64,000 nt of DNA from contig LVWL01000018.1 of the NCBI GenBank assembly GCA_002092835.1, forward strand, positions 248,001-312,000, in the 5' to 3' direction. The DNA is from Campylobacter concisus (lineage in GTDB: Bacteria > Campylobacterota > Campylobacteria > Campylobacterales > Campylobacteraceae). This document shows positions 9,736 to 18,070 of the stretch, one piece after another. The notes below the pieces were generated by a model that searched no databases, was not told where the DNA came from, and saw only the letters and a program-made list of their open reading frames with translations. A program made the position numbers and the translations under genes. Position 1 is the stretch's first letter; the number at the start of each line of letters is the position of its first letter.

Positions 9736-9778
9736 GAGATTGCTCACCCCTGCAATCTCGGCGAGAGTGAGCTAAATT

Positions 9779-10420
9779 TTAAGATTTTATCTTAAGCCTA
9801 TCGCCAGCATAGTAGGCGAGCTTCCAGGTCGGAGTTTGTTTTAGGTCTTTAAAGCCGTAGCCGCGAGCCTTGACTCTATCGCCGTAGATCTTCTCTATCA
9901 TCGCTGATTCGCCTACTAGCAGCGCCTTTGTAGAGCACATAGCCGCACAAACCGGCACCTTTCCTTCGGAAATTCTATCCTGGCCGTACTCTTCGCGCTC
10001 GGCTTCGCTATTCGTCGGTAGCGGACCGCCTGCGCACATCGTGCACTTATCCATCGAACCTTTGGCTCCAAACACTCCCTCGCGCGGAAACTGAGGCGCG
10101 CCGAACGGACACGCGTATAGACAGTATCCGCAGCCGATGCAGATATCTTTGTCGTGTAGCACGATACCATCGCTCCTGATATAAAAGCAATCAACCGGGC
10201 AAACCAGCGAGCACGGAGCGTCCTCGCAGTGCATGCAGGCTATCGAGGTTGATATTTCCTTACCGGGTACGCCTTCGTTTAGCGTGATGACGCGGCGGCG
10301 GCGGATGCCAAGAGGCAGCTCGTGAGCCTCGTCGCAAGCCACCGCACAGCCGTTACAGTCGATACATCTATCATCGTCGCAGTAAAATTTAAGTCTATTG
10401 TTATCGTTAAATTCGCTCAT
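9779..10420 (-). CDS. fdhB: Formate dehydrogenase beta subunit, four [4Fe-4S] ferredoxin-type
   Basis: The 213-aa iron-sulfur subunit passes electrons from FdhA towards the membrane. Cysteine groups for four clusters are visible: CIDCNGCAVAC, CMHCEDAPCSLVC, CIGCGYCLYAC and a CTMC...CAAMC pair. There is no signal peptide, as expected for a subunit exported in complex with a Tat-bearing partner. It follows fdhA by one nucleotide. The usual next gene, the cytochrome b subunit fdhC, is absent; the neighbour is the convergent fdhF. Confidence 0.93.
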   Translation of the reverse strand: MSEFNDNNRLKFYCDDDRCIDCNGCAVACDEAHELPLGIRRRRVITLNEGVPGKEISTSIACMHCEDAPCSLVCPVDCFYIRSDGIVLHDKDICIGCGYCLYACPFGAPQFPREGVFGAKGSMDKCTMCAGGPLPTNSEAEREEYGQDRISEGKVPVCAAMCSTKALLVGESAMIEKIYGDRVKARGYGFKDLKQTPTWKLAYYAGDRLKIKS

Positions 10421-10421
10421 T

Positions 10422-13256
10422 TTACGCCTTTTCTATGCGGCATAGACCGCTTTTGGTTTCAGGAATCTGAGTGTTTATATCATATCCGTAGTTAGTGACG
10501 GTATTTGCGCTCTCGCCTACCGCATAAGGCTTGGTGCCTTCCGGGAAATTACCCGTCATATCAACGCCTTGCATATAACCCGCATAATGAAATGGCATAA
10601 AGATGGTGTCGGGTTTAACGGACGGTACCACTCTGGCGCGCACCTTAACCTTAGTACCTTCAGGCGAATGAACCCAGATGAAATCCCAGTTTTTAATGCC
10701 GTATTTAGCCGCAAGCCCAGGGTGGATATCAGCAAACATCTCAGGCGTTAGGCGGCTTAGATACATACTAGCTCTCGTCTCCATGCCCGCGCCGCTAAAA
10801 TTTACGAGGCGAGCCGTCGTGAGGATAATAGGAAACTCTTTTGAGTAGTCCTTTGCTAGCTGGACGGATTTAAATTTCGTATCGACGCGGTTTTGAAGTT
10901 TCTTATCCTCAAAGCTCGGATACTTTTGCGCCAGATCGAATCTAGGCGTATGCAACGGCTCTCTGTGAAGAGGAATTTGATCCGCAAAAGTCCAAACGAT
11001 CGTCCTAGCTCGCGCATTGCCGTACGGAGCGATATTTTTCTCCATGCATTTTTTAGCGATGATATTACTATCGTCATGTATCCAGCTGCCGCCTATTTTA
11101 GCCTTTTCATCCTCGCTTAGCGTGATGCCTAGCACCTTTTCGATGTTATCTTTTTTGATCTCCGGATATCCGCCCTTGACAAACGAATCTACTGGCGCGC
11201 TACCGTCTGCAGCTAATTGGCTAACTCCGTTATGCTCTAAGCCGAAGCGGTTTCTAAAACCCATGCCGCCTTGCCTAACGGACTTGTTTATATCGTAAAG
11301 TATCGGGCTACCCGGATGATCCTCAGTCCAGCACGGCCACGGCAAGCCGTAGTATTCGCCTTCGACTACGGTGCCCGGTTTCCCTAGACTTGTTTTTTCG
11401 TCAAATTTATCCCAGTTTTCTTGGTGCTTTTTGAGCCTTTCCGGAGTCCAGCCCGTCATGCCGATAGTTTTAACTATATTTGCGATCTCGCGCGTAGCGA
11501 CTTCAGGCCACTCGATCTTACCTTCGGCGTCTCTGATCGTGCGCGTTAGCTCGTCATAGTAGCCTAGCCTTTTGGCAAGCTCAAACAAAATTTCGTGATC
11601 CGGCATACTCTCAAAGAGAGGCTCTACGACCTGGCTTCTCCACTGGCCGCTGCGGTTTGTCGCTACAACCGTACCGCTGGTTTCAAACTGCGTCGCCGCA
11701 GGCAGTATGTAGACGTCGTCTTTTTTGTCCGTTATCACGCCGGCATCGTTTACGAAAGGATCTACTAGAACCAAAAGCTCAAGCGCGTCTAGGCCCTCTT
11801 TTACTTTTACTTGTTGCGCGGTAGAGGTGATACCGTTGCCGATCACTACTAAGGCTTTTATACTGTCGCCGGCATTATCTACGGCTTCGTTGTCGTTTTT
11901 ACCGTCAAGCACGCCCGCCCACCATTTTGATAGCGTAAATCCGGGCTTAAACATCATTTCAGGCTTAACGAAATTCTTTTGGAGCCATTCAAAATCGACC
12001 TTCCACATCTTAGCGAAGTATTTCCAGTTGGCTTCGTTTTTTGGATAGTATCCAGGTAGCTCGGTCGGCAAATTCGCCATATCCGTCGCGCCTTGAACAT
12101 TGTCGTGGCCGCGAAGGATATTACAGCCGCCGCCGCTAACGCCCATATTTCCTAGCACTAGTTGCAGGATCGGAGCGATACGGGTATTTGAGCTGCCTAT
12201 TGTGTGCTGAGTTAGACCCATCGCCCAAACGACCGATCCCGGGCGATTTTTAGCGTAAACTTCGGTTATCTCAAGAAGCGTCTCTTTTTTGATCCCGCAA
12301 ACATCGGCCACGACTTCAGGCGTCCATTTGGCAGCCTCTTCGCGGATCAGATCCATACCGTAGACGCGGTCGTTTATAAATTCCTTATCTTCCCAGCCGT
12401 TTTGAAAGATGATATTCATCATGCCGTACATAAAAGGTATATCCGTGCCGGTGCGAATTTGAGCAAAATAATCAGCCTTAGCCGCAGTTCTCGTGTATCT
12501 TGGATCGACCACGATTAGCTTTGCGCCGTTATTTTCCTTCGCTTTTAGAAAATGTCTAAAGCCGACTGGGTGATTTACCGCCGGATTTGCGCCCACTATA
12601 AAGATAGACTTCGCGTTTTGGATATCTCCAAGATGATTGGTCATAGCTCCGTAACCCCAAGTATTCGCCACACCGGCGACTGTAGAGCTGTGTCAAAGAC
12701 GTGCTTGGTGATCTAGGTTATTAGTCCCGAACATCGCTACGAATTTGCTTATATAATAGCTTTGTTCGTTGCAATCTTTTGCAGAGCCTAGAAACATTAC
12801 TTGCTCTGGATTTTTTTCGCGATACGCTTTTAGTTTGGCGCCGATTTCATCAAGAGCCTCTTTGTAGCTGATGCGTTTCCATTTGCCGCCTACTTTTTTC
12901 ATCGGGTATTTTACGCGGCAGTGAGAGCGCACCATATCGATGACGTCACTGCCCTTACAGCAGTGGCCGCCAGCGCTTACCGGGTGATCTTGGGCTACTT
13001 CTTGGCGTACCCAAACGCCGTTTTCTACCTCGGCGCGCACTCCGCATCCAACGGAGCAAACCGTACAAACGGTTTTTACGATTTTAGAGTTTGGAAACGG
13101 ATTTGCCATTTCTTCTTTTGTGGCGCTTCTAGTTACGCTGCTAGCAGCTAGTCCGCTCATGCCGCCCGCTACGCCCGCTAGCGCGGCCATTTTTAAAAAC
13201 GATCTTCGCCCGACTGCGTTTGAGTGGGGCATAAGACGTAAATTTGCCTCAGACAT
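10422..13256 (-). CDS. fdhA: Selenocysteine-containing formate dehydrogenase major subunit, Tat-exported
   Basis: This is the periplasmic formate dehydrogenase catalytic subunit. The frame contains one in-frame TGA at 12695-12693 (minus strand) between NNLDHQARL and HSSTVAGVANT, the selenocysteine site; the full product is 944 aa with Sec at 188. The N-terminus has a twin-arginine signal (GRRSFLKMAALAG) and then the [4Fe-4S] motif CTVCSVGC with a fourth Cys in GGHCCKG. The gene follows a small Tat-leader gene and a TorD-like chaperone gene and precedes fdhB. The ATG has a good site (AAGAAAGGA). Stopping at the TGA would wrongly give two ORFs. Confidence 0.95.
12665..12695 (-). other. SECIS element of fdhA
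   Basis: On the minus strand, 13 nt after the UGA, the stem TCGCC / GGCGA closes the five-base loop GGTGT. It has the same length and position as the fdhF element, but the loop is GGTGT rather than GGTCT. Confidence 0.8.
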
Positions 13257-13278
13257 ATTTATCCTTTCTTAAATTTTA

Positions 13279-13455
13279 TTATTTTGCTTGTTCGTAGTAT
13301 AGATCCCAGTTTTTGCTTCTTTTATAAAGCACCTCGGTCTTTTTGCTTTTACCGTATTTTAGGTTTGACGCCGCTGCCGTCGCTACTCCGGCCGTAGCCG
13401 CTACCGCGCCGACTAGCCCCGCCTTTTTTAAAAATTCTCGCCTATTTTTTTGCAT
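13279..13455 (-). CDS. Small twin-arginine-leader protein (58 aa) in the fdh operon
   Basis: This 58-aa gene begins inside the end of the chaperone gene (14-nt overlap) and ends 22 nt before fdhA. Its N-terminus is a twin-arginine signal (NRREFLKKAGLVGAVAA), followed by a short basic and aromatic tail (KRSKNWDLYYEQAK). Similar small proteins precede fdhA in other Campylobacter formate dehydrogenase operons. The role is unknown; it may be a small subunit or maturation partner of the exported complex. Confidence 0.82.
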   Translation of the reverse strand: MQKNRREFLKKAGLVGAVAATAGVATAAASNLKYGKSKKTEVLYKRSKNWDLYYEQAK

Positions 13456-14167
13456 TTTCTTCCTCCATAGCTTTTAGCTTTCTCACTCGGTTTTTTTGTC
13501 TTCTTATGGCCTCAGATCTTGAAACTCCGTCCAAAGTCTTTTTGTTTTTGCCTTGATTTATAGGACGCGGCGCGCTTAAAACTACGCGCTCAAACTCTAT
13601 AAATCCTTGCAGAAGCACTGCGACGTCTTTATAAATTTCGCTGCTTTCGTGGTTAAAAAGACTCTCTATAAACTCGTCGATGTTTGGGTTTATGATCTCT
13701 TTAAAAAGCTGCTCCTCAAGCTCGCCGTATAGCTCACGCTTGCCCTCGCGTGCTATAAATTCGCTCATTAGCGCAAACACGAAGCCCACGTTGTCTTCGT
13801 TTTCTTTAAATTTAGCCTCGTCGCGCCTAATGTCTGTGCGGGCTAAAATTTTACGCACTTTTGCGCAGGCGTGTCCGACCTCGTAGCCCTCGTCGTAGTA
13901 GGACAGCGAGTTTCTAAGCGGACTTGGCAGAGCGTGGAAAATTTCATCGAATTCATCCGCTAAATTTTGCGGATTTTTTTCGTCGAATTTTGCCTGTATG
14001 CGCATTATGGCAGTGGCCGATTCCTCGTTTAGAGCGTGCGCTGCGGCAAGGCCTAGCATCGCGTTTACGCCTGCAAATCTATCCGCGTCTTGGCTAAAAA
14101 CGAAAAAACGCGAAAATAGCGAGTAGTAAAGCCCACGTCCCGCCGCAAATTCGCCCTTGCTAGTCAT
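13442..14167 (-). CDS. TorD/DmsD-family chaperone for formate dehydrogenase
   Basis: The 241-aa, largely helical protein starts with GRGLYYSLFSRFFVF and contains NSLSYYDEGYEVG and a conserved acidic LADEFDEIFHAL segment, in line with TorD-type redox-enzyme maturation proteins. These bind the Tat signal of the molybdo-enzyme until its cofactor is inserted. Its place as first gene of chaperone - Tat-leader - fdhA - fdhB supports the role. The lysine-rich C-terminal end is longer than in E. coli relatives. Confidence 0.8.
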   Translation of the reverse strand: MTSKGEFAAGRGLYYSLFSRFFVFSQDADRFAGVNAMLGLAAAHALNEESATAIMRIQAKFDEKNPQNLADEFDEIFHALPSPLRNSLSYYDEGYEVGHACAKVRKILARTDIRRDEAKFKENEDNVGFVFALMSEFIAREGKRELYGELEEQLFKEIINPNIDEFIESLFNHESSEIYKDVAVLLQGFIEFERVVLSAPRPINQGKNKKTLDGVSRSEAIRRQKNRVRKLKAMEEENAKK

Positions 14168-14469
14168 CGCCTTCCTTTATCATTTTTGTCTATTTTTTGA
14201 GATTTTTTCTCGATTGTGAAACTATACTACTTTTTGGCTTATTTCTTATACTTAAAAAAAAATAAATCAAAAAAATTAATATATGCTTAAATATGCCTTA
14301 GTTGCATATTGCTTACGGCGAATTTTAGGAGGTAAAATAAATATGAAATTTCAGCATATATATTGCATTTACGCTTCATTTTGATGTTTACTTTTAACTA
14401 GGCTCTTTTAACGGGCGTTAAACGAGTCTAAATTTAAAATTTAAAGCGAAATTTGCAAAATTTCAGGGC
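14168..14469. promoter_or_regulatory. Intergenic promoter region between tupC and the fdh operon
   Basis: This interval separates the end of tupC from the start of the chaperone gene, both on the minus strand, and should hold the fdh promoter. It contains the inverted repeat ATATGC-CTTAGTT-GCATAT at 14291-14309, matching repeats near tupA and fdhD. On the plus strand an AGGAGG (14327-14332) sits 10 nt before an ATG that opens a 13-codon frame ending at 14384. A small inverted repeat (TTTAACG / CGTTAAA) lies near 14408-14423 and may end the tup transcript. Confidence 0.55.
14291..14309. promoter_or_regulatory. Candidate operator of the fdh operon (ATATGC-N7-GCATAT)
   Basis: Six-base inverted half-sites ATATGC (14291-14296) and GCATAT (14304-14309) are separated by seven bases, about 125 nt upstream of the first gene of the fdh operon. 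The same half-sites with the same spacer are seen at 16246-16262 and 24630-24652. A ModE-like regulator encoded at 22953-23720 is the obvious candidate binder, but this is inference. Confidence 0.55.
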
Positions 14470-15423
14470 TCACTCAAGCCCCAAAAACGCTTCCTCGTCA
14501 AATTTAAAATAAATATTTTCGCCGACTCTAAAATTTTGCGAATTCGCCACCAGCGTTTTAATCAAAAAGTCGCCGACCTTGATTTTCACCAAAAGCTCTT
14601 TGCCAAGATAGAGCGAAACCGAGTGCAAGATGCCGCCCAAATACCCATCTATCGGCGTTTTGCTTAGCGTTATTTTGCTTGGATTTACGGCGATCTTTAC
14701 GGCGTTACGCAAATTTTGCGGCAAATTTACGCTCGCATTTTCGTCAAATTTTAAAACCCCGTCCCGCGAGTCAAATACATTTTTGTATTCAAATTCGCAC
14801 ACGCGGCCCTTGTGTAAAAAGACGTTTTCCTTGGCGACCGCGCTTAGCCATTTATCATCGTGGCTAGCGATCACAAAGCCGCAGCTGTATCTTTGCTGCA
14901 TGTAAAGCACCGCCTTGCCAAACAGCTTTGAGGTGCCCGCGTCCACGCTATTTGTCGGCTCGTCGAGTAGATAAAGCCGCGATCTAAGCGCCAAATTTAA
15001 CGCAAAGCTAACGCGCTGCGTCTGCCCCGAGCTTAGCTCAAAGTGGCGCTTGCTTAAAAAGCTCTCGTCAAGACCGACCAAATTTAACGCCTCGCTCGCT
15101 CGCTCGTCAAATTCTCCCAGTACTCCGCGGCTTTTTAAAACGGCTCTAAAATTTTCCCTCACGGAGCGTTTTAAAAGCGCGGGCTCTGGCAACAAAACAC
15201 TAACGTCGCGCAGTAAATTTAGACTCGGCGCGCTGCTTCCCCACAGCCGCACCTCGCCGCTAGTGGGCTTTTGTAAAAACGACATTACTCGCATTAGCGT
15301 GCTTTTGCCACTACCGTTGCTGCCAGTTAGCGCGGTGATTTTGGTGACGTCGATATCAAGGCGCGGGATATTTAAAATCTCGCTCGCGCCGTAGTTTAGG
15401 CGTAAATTTCTAACGTTTATCAC
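14470..15423 (-). CDS. tupC: Tungstate ABC transporter ATP-binding protein TupC
   Basis: The ATPase drives tungstate import with TupA and TupB. The 317-aa protein has Walker A GSNGSGKST, signature FELSSGQTQR, Walker B LYLLDEPT and the H-loop region IASHDD. The last 90 residues (KITLSKTPIDGYLGG, ELLVKIKVGDFLIKTLVAN) look like a TOBE-type oxyanion-sensing domain. It is downstream of tupB on the same strand with a 93-nt gap. Tungstate specificity is inferred from the TupA neighbour. Confidence 0.85.
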   Translation of the reverse strand: MINVRNLRLNYGASEILNIPRLDIDVTKITALTGSNGSGKSTLMRVMSFLQKPTSGEVRLWGSSAPSLNLLRDVSVLLPEPALLKRSVRENFRAVLKSRGVLGEFDERASEALNLVGLDESFLSKRHFELSSGQTQRVSFALNLALRSRLYLLDEPTNSVDAGTSKLFGKAVLYMQQRYSCGFVIASHDDKWLSAVAKENVFLHKGRVCEFEYKNVFDSRDGVLKFDENASVNLPQNLRNAVKIAVNPSKITLSKTPIDGYLGGILHSVSLYLGKELLVKIKVGDFLIKTLVANSQNFRVGENIYFKFDEEAFLGLE

Positions 15424-15516
15424 TTTGCGCCTTTCTCGTTAAATTTACGAAAAGACTCAAGTTTGACGCGCCTAGCGCGCTTTTTGCGAGCGTAAATTTT
15501 TCAAATTTGTCAAATT

Positions 15517-16209
15517 TCATCGGTCAAGCCTTTTTAGCGCGTGTATCGCCAAATTTACGGCAAACGCAATAAAGATGAGCACCAAAGCCAGCGCGATACC
15601 CATGGCAAACTCGCCTTTGTTCGTCTCCAGCGACACTGCAGTCGTGATCGTGCGGGTAAAATATTTGATATTTCCGCCGATCATCATCGCCACGCCGACC
15701 TCGGCCACGATACGCCCGTACGCCGTCGCTACGACCACCATCAGAGCATACCTTAGCTCGTAAAGCACGCAGCCCACTAGCCGCGGCGCGCTCAGGCGTA
15801 AATTTAAGATCGTTAGATAGTGTTTTTTGTCCATATTTTCCACGACGCTAGCGCTTAGCGAGATGATGATAGGTAGTGCTAGCACAAACTGCCCCAGCAT
15901 CACGGCCTTTAGCGTAAAAAGCAGCCCAAACTCGCCAAACGGGCCGTTTCGCGTGATAAATGCATACAAAATAAGTCCGATCGCAACGGTGGGCATCGCA
16001 AGCGCCGTATCGCTGAGCAGTCTCAAAATCCTGCGCCCTTTAAAATCGTAAAATCCCAGCGTAAAGCCTAGCGGAAAACCGACTAAAATCGCAAAAAATA
16101 TCGAAACGCTCGAAGTGTAAAGCGTCGCCCTGATCGCCGAATACGTTTCCTCATCGCCGCTAAAAAGCAGCCTAAAGGCCTCTAAGAATCCGTTTAGTAG
16201 AAAGTCCAA
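15517..16209 (-). CDS. tupB: Tungstate ABC transporter permease TupB
   Basis: The 230-aa inner-membrane permease has about five hydrophobic segments and the TupB-type features LSDTALAMPTVAIGLILYA and YGRIVAEVGVAMMIGGN. The latter holds the conserved EvG...G loop that docks to the ATPase. It is transcribed away from tupA across a 72-bp shared promoter region. GCG/CGC-rich codon use matches the fdh genes. Confidence 0.88.
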   Translation of the reverse strand: MDFLLNGFLEAFRLLFSGDEETYSAIRATLYTSSVSIFFAILVGFPLGFTLGFYDFKGRRILRLLSDTALAMPTVAIGLILYAFITRNGPFGEFGLLFTLKAVMLGQFVLALPIIISLSASVVENMDKKHYLTILNLRLSAPRLVGCVLYELRYALMVVVATAYGRIVAEVGVAMMIGGNIKYFTRTITTAVSLETNKGEFAMGIALALVLIFIAFAVNLAIHALKRLDR

Positions 16210-16245
16210 ATATTATTTCTCCGTATGTTTATATGGTTAATTTAA

Positions 16246-16262
16246 TATGCTATAATAGCATA
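16246..16262. promoter_or_regulatory. Palindromic operator overlapping the tupA -10 box
   Basis: TATGC-TATAATA-GCATA is a perfect palindrome around a central A. The spacer contains TATAAT (16251-16256), the best -10 box for tupA, so a bound regulator would block RNA polymerase. It also lies 37 nt upstream of the divergent tupB start, so it could control both transcripts. It shares the GC-containing half-sites and 7-nt spacer with the sites at 14291-14309 and 24630-24652. Confidence 0.65.
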
Positions 16263-16281
16263 CTTTTAAAAAAGGAGAAAA

Positions 16282-17100
16282 ATGAAAAAAGTAATATTAG
16301 GCTCGCTAATCGCGAGCGTTTTGGCGTTCGCGGGCGATAGCGAACTCATCATGGCAACCACGACCAGCACCGATAATACGGGCCTACTAGATGCGATCTA
16401 TCCTGCGTACAAGGCAAAAACAGGCGTCGATATCAAATGGACTGCCGTAGGCACGGGAGCAGCTTTAAAACTAGGCGAAAACTGCGATGCGGACATACTT
16501 TTCGTGCATTCGCCAAAAGTTGAGAAAGAATTTGTAGAAAAGGGCTTTGGCGTCGAGAGAAAACCCGTAATGTACAATGACTTCGTCGTCATCGCCGATA
16601 AATCTATCGCCGATAAATTTAAAGGCAAAGACATAAAAGAGAGCTTTGAGCTGATCAAAAAAGAGAATATCAAATTTTTCTCTCGCGGCGATAAATCAGG
16701 CACCGACAACAAAGAAAAAGGTATCTGGAAAAAAATCATCGGCGAAGTACCTGAAAAAGACCGCTGGTACATGCAAACAGGTCAAGGCATGCTAGCTACC
16801 ATCAACACTGCAGCCGAGCAAAAGGGCGTGACGTTCACCGACCGCGGCACCTACATCAAGTACGAGGACACCAAAAAGGGCGCGCCTGAGATGGTCATCA
16901 TCAACGAAGGCGACAACGATCTAAAGAACTTCTACTCGCTAATCGCGGTAAATCCGAAACACTGCGCTAAAGCCGACATCGAAAACGCGAATAAATTTAT
17001 CGAGTGGGCGACAAGCGAAGAGGGTCAGAAATTTATCGGCGACTTTAAGCTGCTAGATAAGCCGCTTTTCACGCCTGACGCGAATACTCGCAAGAACTAA
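16282..17100 (+). CDS. tupA: Tungstate-binding periplasmic protein TupA
   Basis: The 272-aa solute-binding protein captures tungstate in the periplasm for TupBC. It has a short signal peptide (MKKVILGSLIASVLAFAG) and the oxyanion-binding motif TTTSTDNTG, followed by VGTGAALKLGENCDADILFV, the TupA pattern. It is divergent from tupBC rather than heading the operon. The ATG has a strong AAGGAG site. Tungstate rather than molybdate preference is inferred from family similarity. Confidence 0.9.
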   Translation: MKKVILGSLIASVLAFAGDSELIMATTTSTDNTGLLDAIYPAYKAKTGVDIKWTAVGTGAALKLGENCDADILFVHSPKVEKEFVEKGFGVERKPVMYNDFVVIADKSIADKFKGKDIKESFELIKKENIKFFSRGDKSGTDNKEKGIWKKIIGEVPEKDRWYMQTGQGMLATINTAAEQKGVTFTDRGTYIKYEDTKKGAPEMVIINEGDNDLKNFYSLIAVNPKHCAKADIENANKFIEWATSEEGQKFIGDFKLLDKPLFTPDANTRKN

Positions 17101-17111
17101 TTTTATTTACG

Positions 17112-17147
17112 CGCAAATTTGAGTCGAATTTATGGCTTAAATTTGCG
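17112..17147 (+). terminator. Hairpin downstream of tupA
   Basis: The 12-bp stem CGCAAATTTGAG / CTTAAATTTGCG (one G-U pair) lies 12 nt after the stop. There is no clear T run after it, so terminator activity is uncertain. Confidence 0.45.
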
Positions 17148-17189
17148 TGATTCAGGCACGCTTTGCGCCCGTTTTGTAAATCAAAATTT

Positions 17190-17375
17190 ATTTTTTGCCT
17201 CTTCTTCAAAATTAAACTCTCCGACGCTATTTTTCAATACTTCAAAACATTCATTACTAACGGCTTCATCTTTAGTATATGCTTGATATATTGCTTCCCC
17301 TTTTTGCTAGATTCTATATCTCGTTGAGGATTAATTATCAGTAGCCACTTTGCACTACCTTGTGTCAAGTTAAAG
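17190..17375 (-). pseudogene. Decayed ORF remnant, unknown family
   Basis: The minus strand reads GSAKWLLIINPQRDIESSKK in one frame and AIYQAYTKDEAVSNECFEVL, ending in EEEAKNKF and a stop, in the next. One frame change inside the AAAAAGGGGAAG segment would join them. The piece has no start codon and I do not recognise the family. It lies immediately downstream of the helicase gene pair in the same orientation, so it may be the tail of a third gene of that AT-rich insert. Confidence 0.35.
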
Positions 17376-17380
17376 GTACT

Positions 17381-18070
17381 TTACTTTTTGTAAACAGGCG
17401 TACATATATTTACTATCTCTGTTTCTTCAAGGTATAGTGTTGTATCAAAACAATCCTTATGTTCAGTAAAGTGAGAACTATATGAAGTATAAGCAGTGTT
17501 ATAAAAATTCATAATAACGAACTTCAAAAACTGATATGGAGTCAATGCAGATGATACTGGTATTCTGCAATTTCTATATTGACCTATAGTTAGGTGAGAA
17601 ACTGGATGAATAATGGGTTGGCTTATCTTCTCCCCATGACTATCCTTTCCATCATCAAAATCAAACCTTAGAGGCACAGAAACTACTCTTCTATCTAAAA
17701 TATCACTATAAATTTCATCTTCCAAATAAAGGTCTGATTCGTTTTGAAATATCTCTAAATCAGGTGCAGGGAAAAAAGCCAATCGGTGACTCTCTATTTT
17801 ATCTTTTCTAAATCGATATTGCATCTGTATTAAGGCTCCATCTATCATTTTTATATTGAACATTCTATTTCTATATAACTCTAAATACATATCTGTATAT
17901 GGAATGCTCTTTAAAAAGATATTATTGTCATAAGTACTCACACTCACCTCTTCAATCCCCTCTGAATATTTCCTTATAGATGGAAAATTTTGATCATCAC
18001 AAAGCCCGGTTTTAATTATATCAGCTGTTATCCTTTCTATCTGGGTATAAATTTTTTTTGCAGTCAGCAT
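17381..18070 (-). CDS. DUF2290-like protein coupled to a UvrD-like helicase
   Basis: The 229-aa soluble protein has no signal peptide or membrane segment. Its conserved-looking segments are SHRLAFFPAPDLEIF, a basic/acidic middle (DRRVVSVPLRFDFDD), HPVSHLTIGQYRNCRIPVSS and LTPYQFLKFVIMNFYNTAY. I recognise this pattern as DUF2290, for which no function is established to my knowledge. Its ATG overlaps the helicase TAA (TAATG), so the two are translationally coupled. It is AT-rich and unlike the GC-rich genes around the insert. A role in genome defence with the helicase is inference from context. Confidence 0.65.
   Translation of the reverse strand: MLTAKKIYTQIERITADIIKTGLCDDQNFPSIRKYSEGIEEVSVSTYDNNIFLKSIPYTDMYLELYRNRMFNIKMIDGALIQMQYRFRKDKIESHRLAFFPAPDLEIFQNESDLYLEDEIYSDILDRRVVSVPLRFDFDDGKDSHGEKISQPIIHPVSHLTIGQYRNCRIPVSSALTPYQFLKFVIMNFYNTAYTSYSSHFTEHKDCFDTTLYLEETEIVNICTPVYKK

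Noticed and set aside
9690-9740. Repeated TCAAATTTGA palindromes as regulatory sites
   Set aside because: AAATTT is extremely common throughout this genome; only the long hairpin at 9700-9735 stands out.
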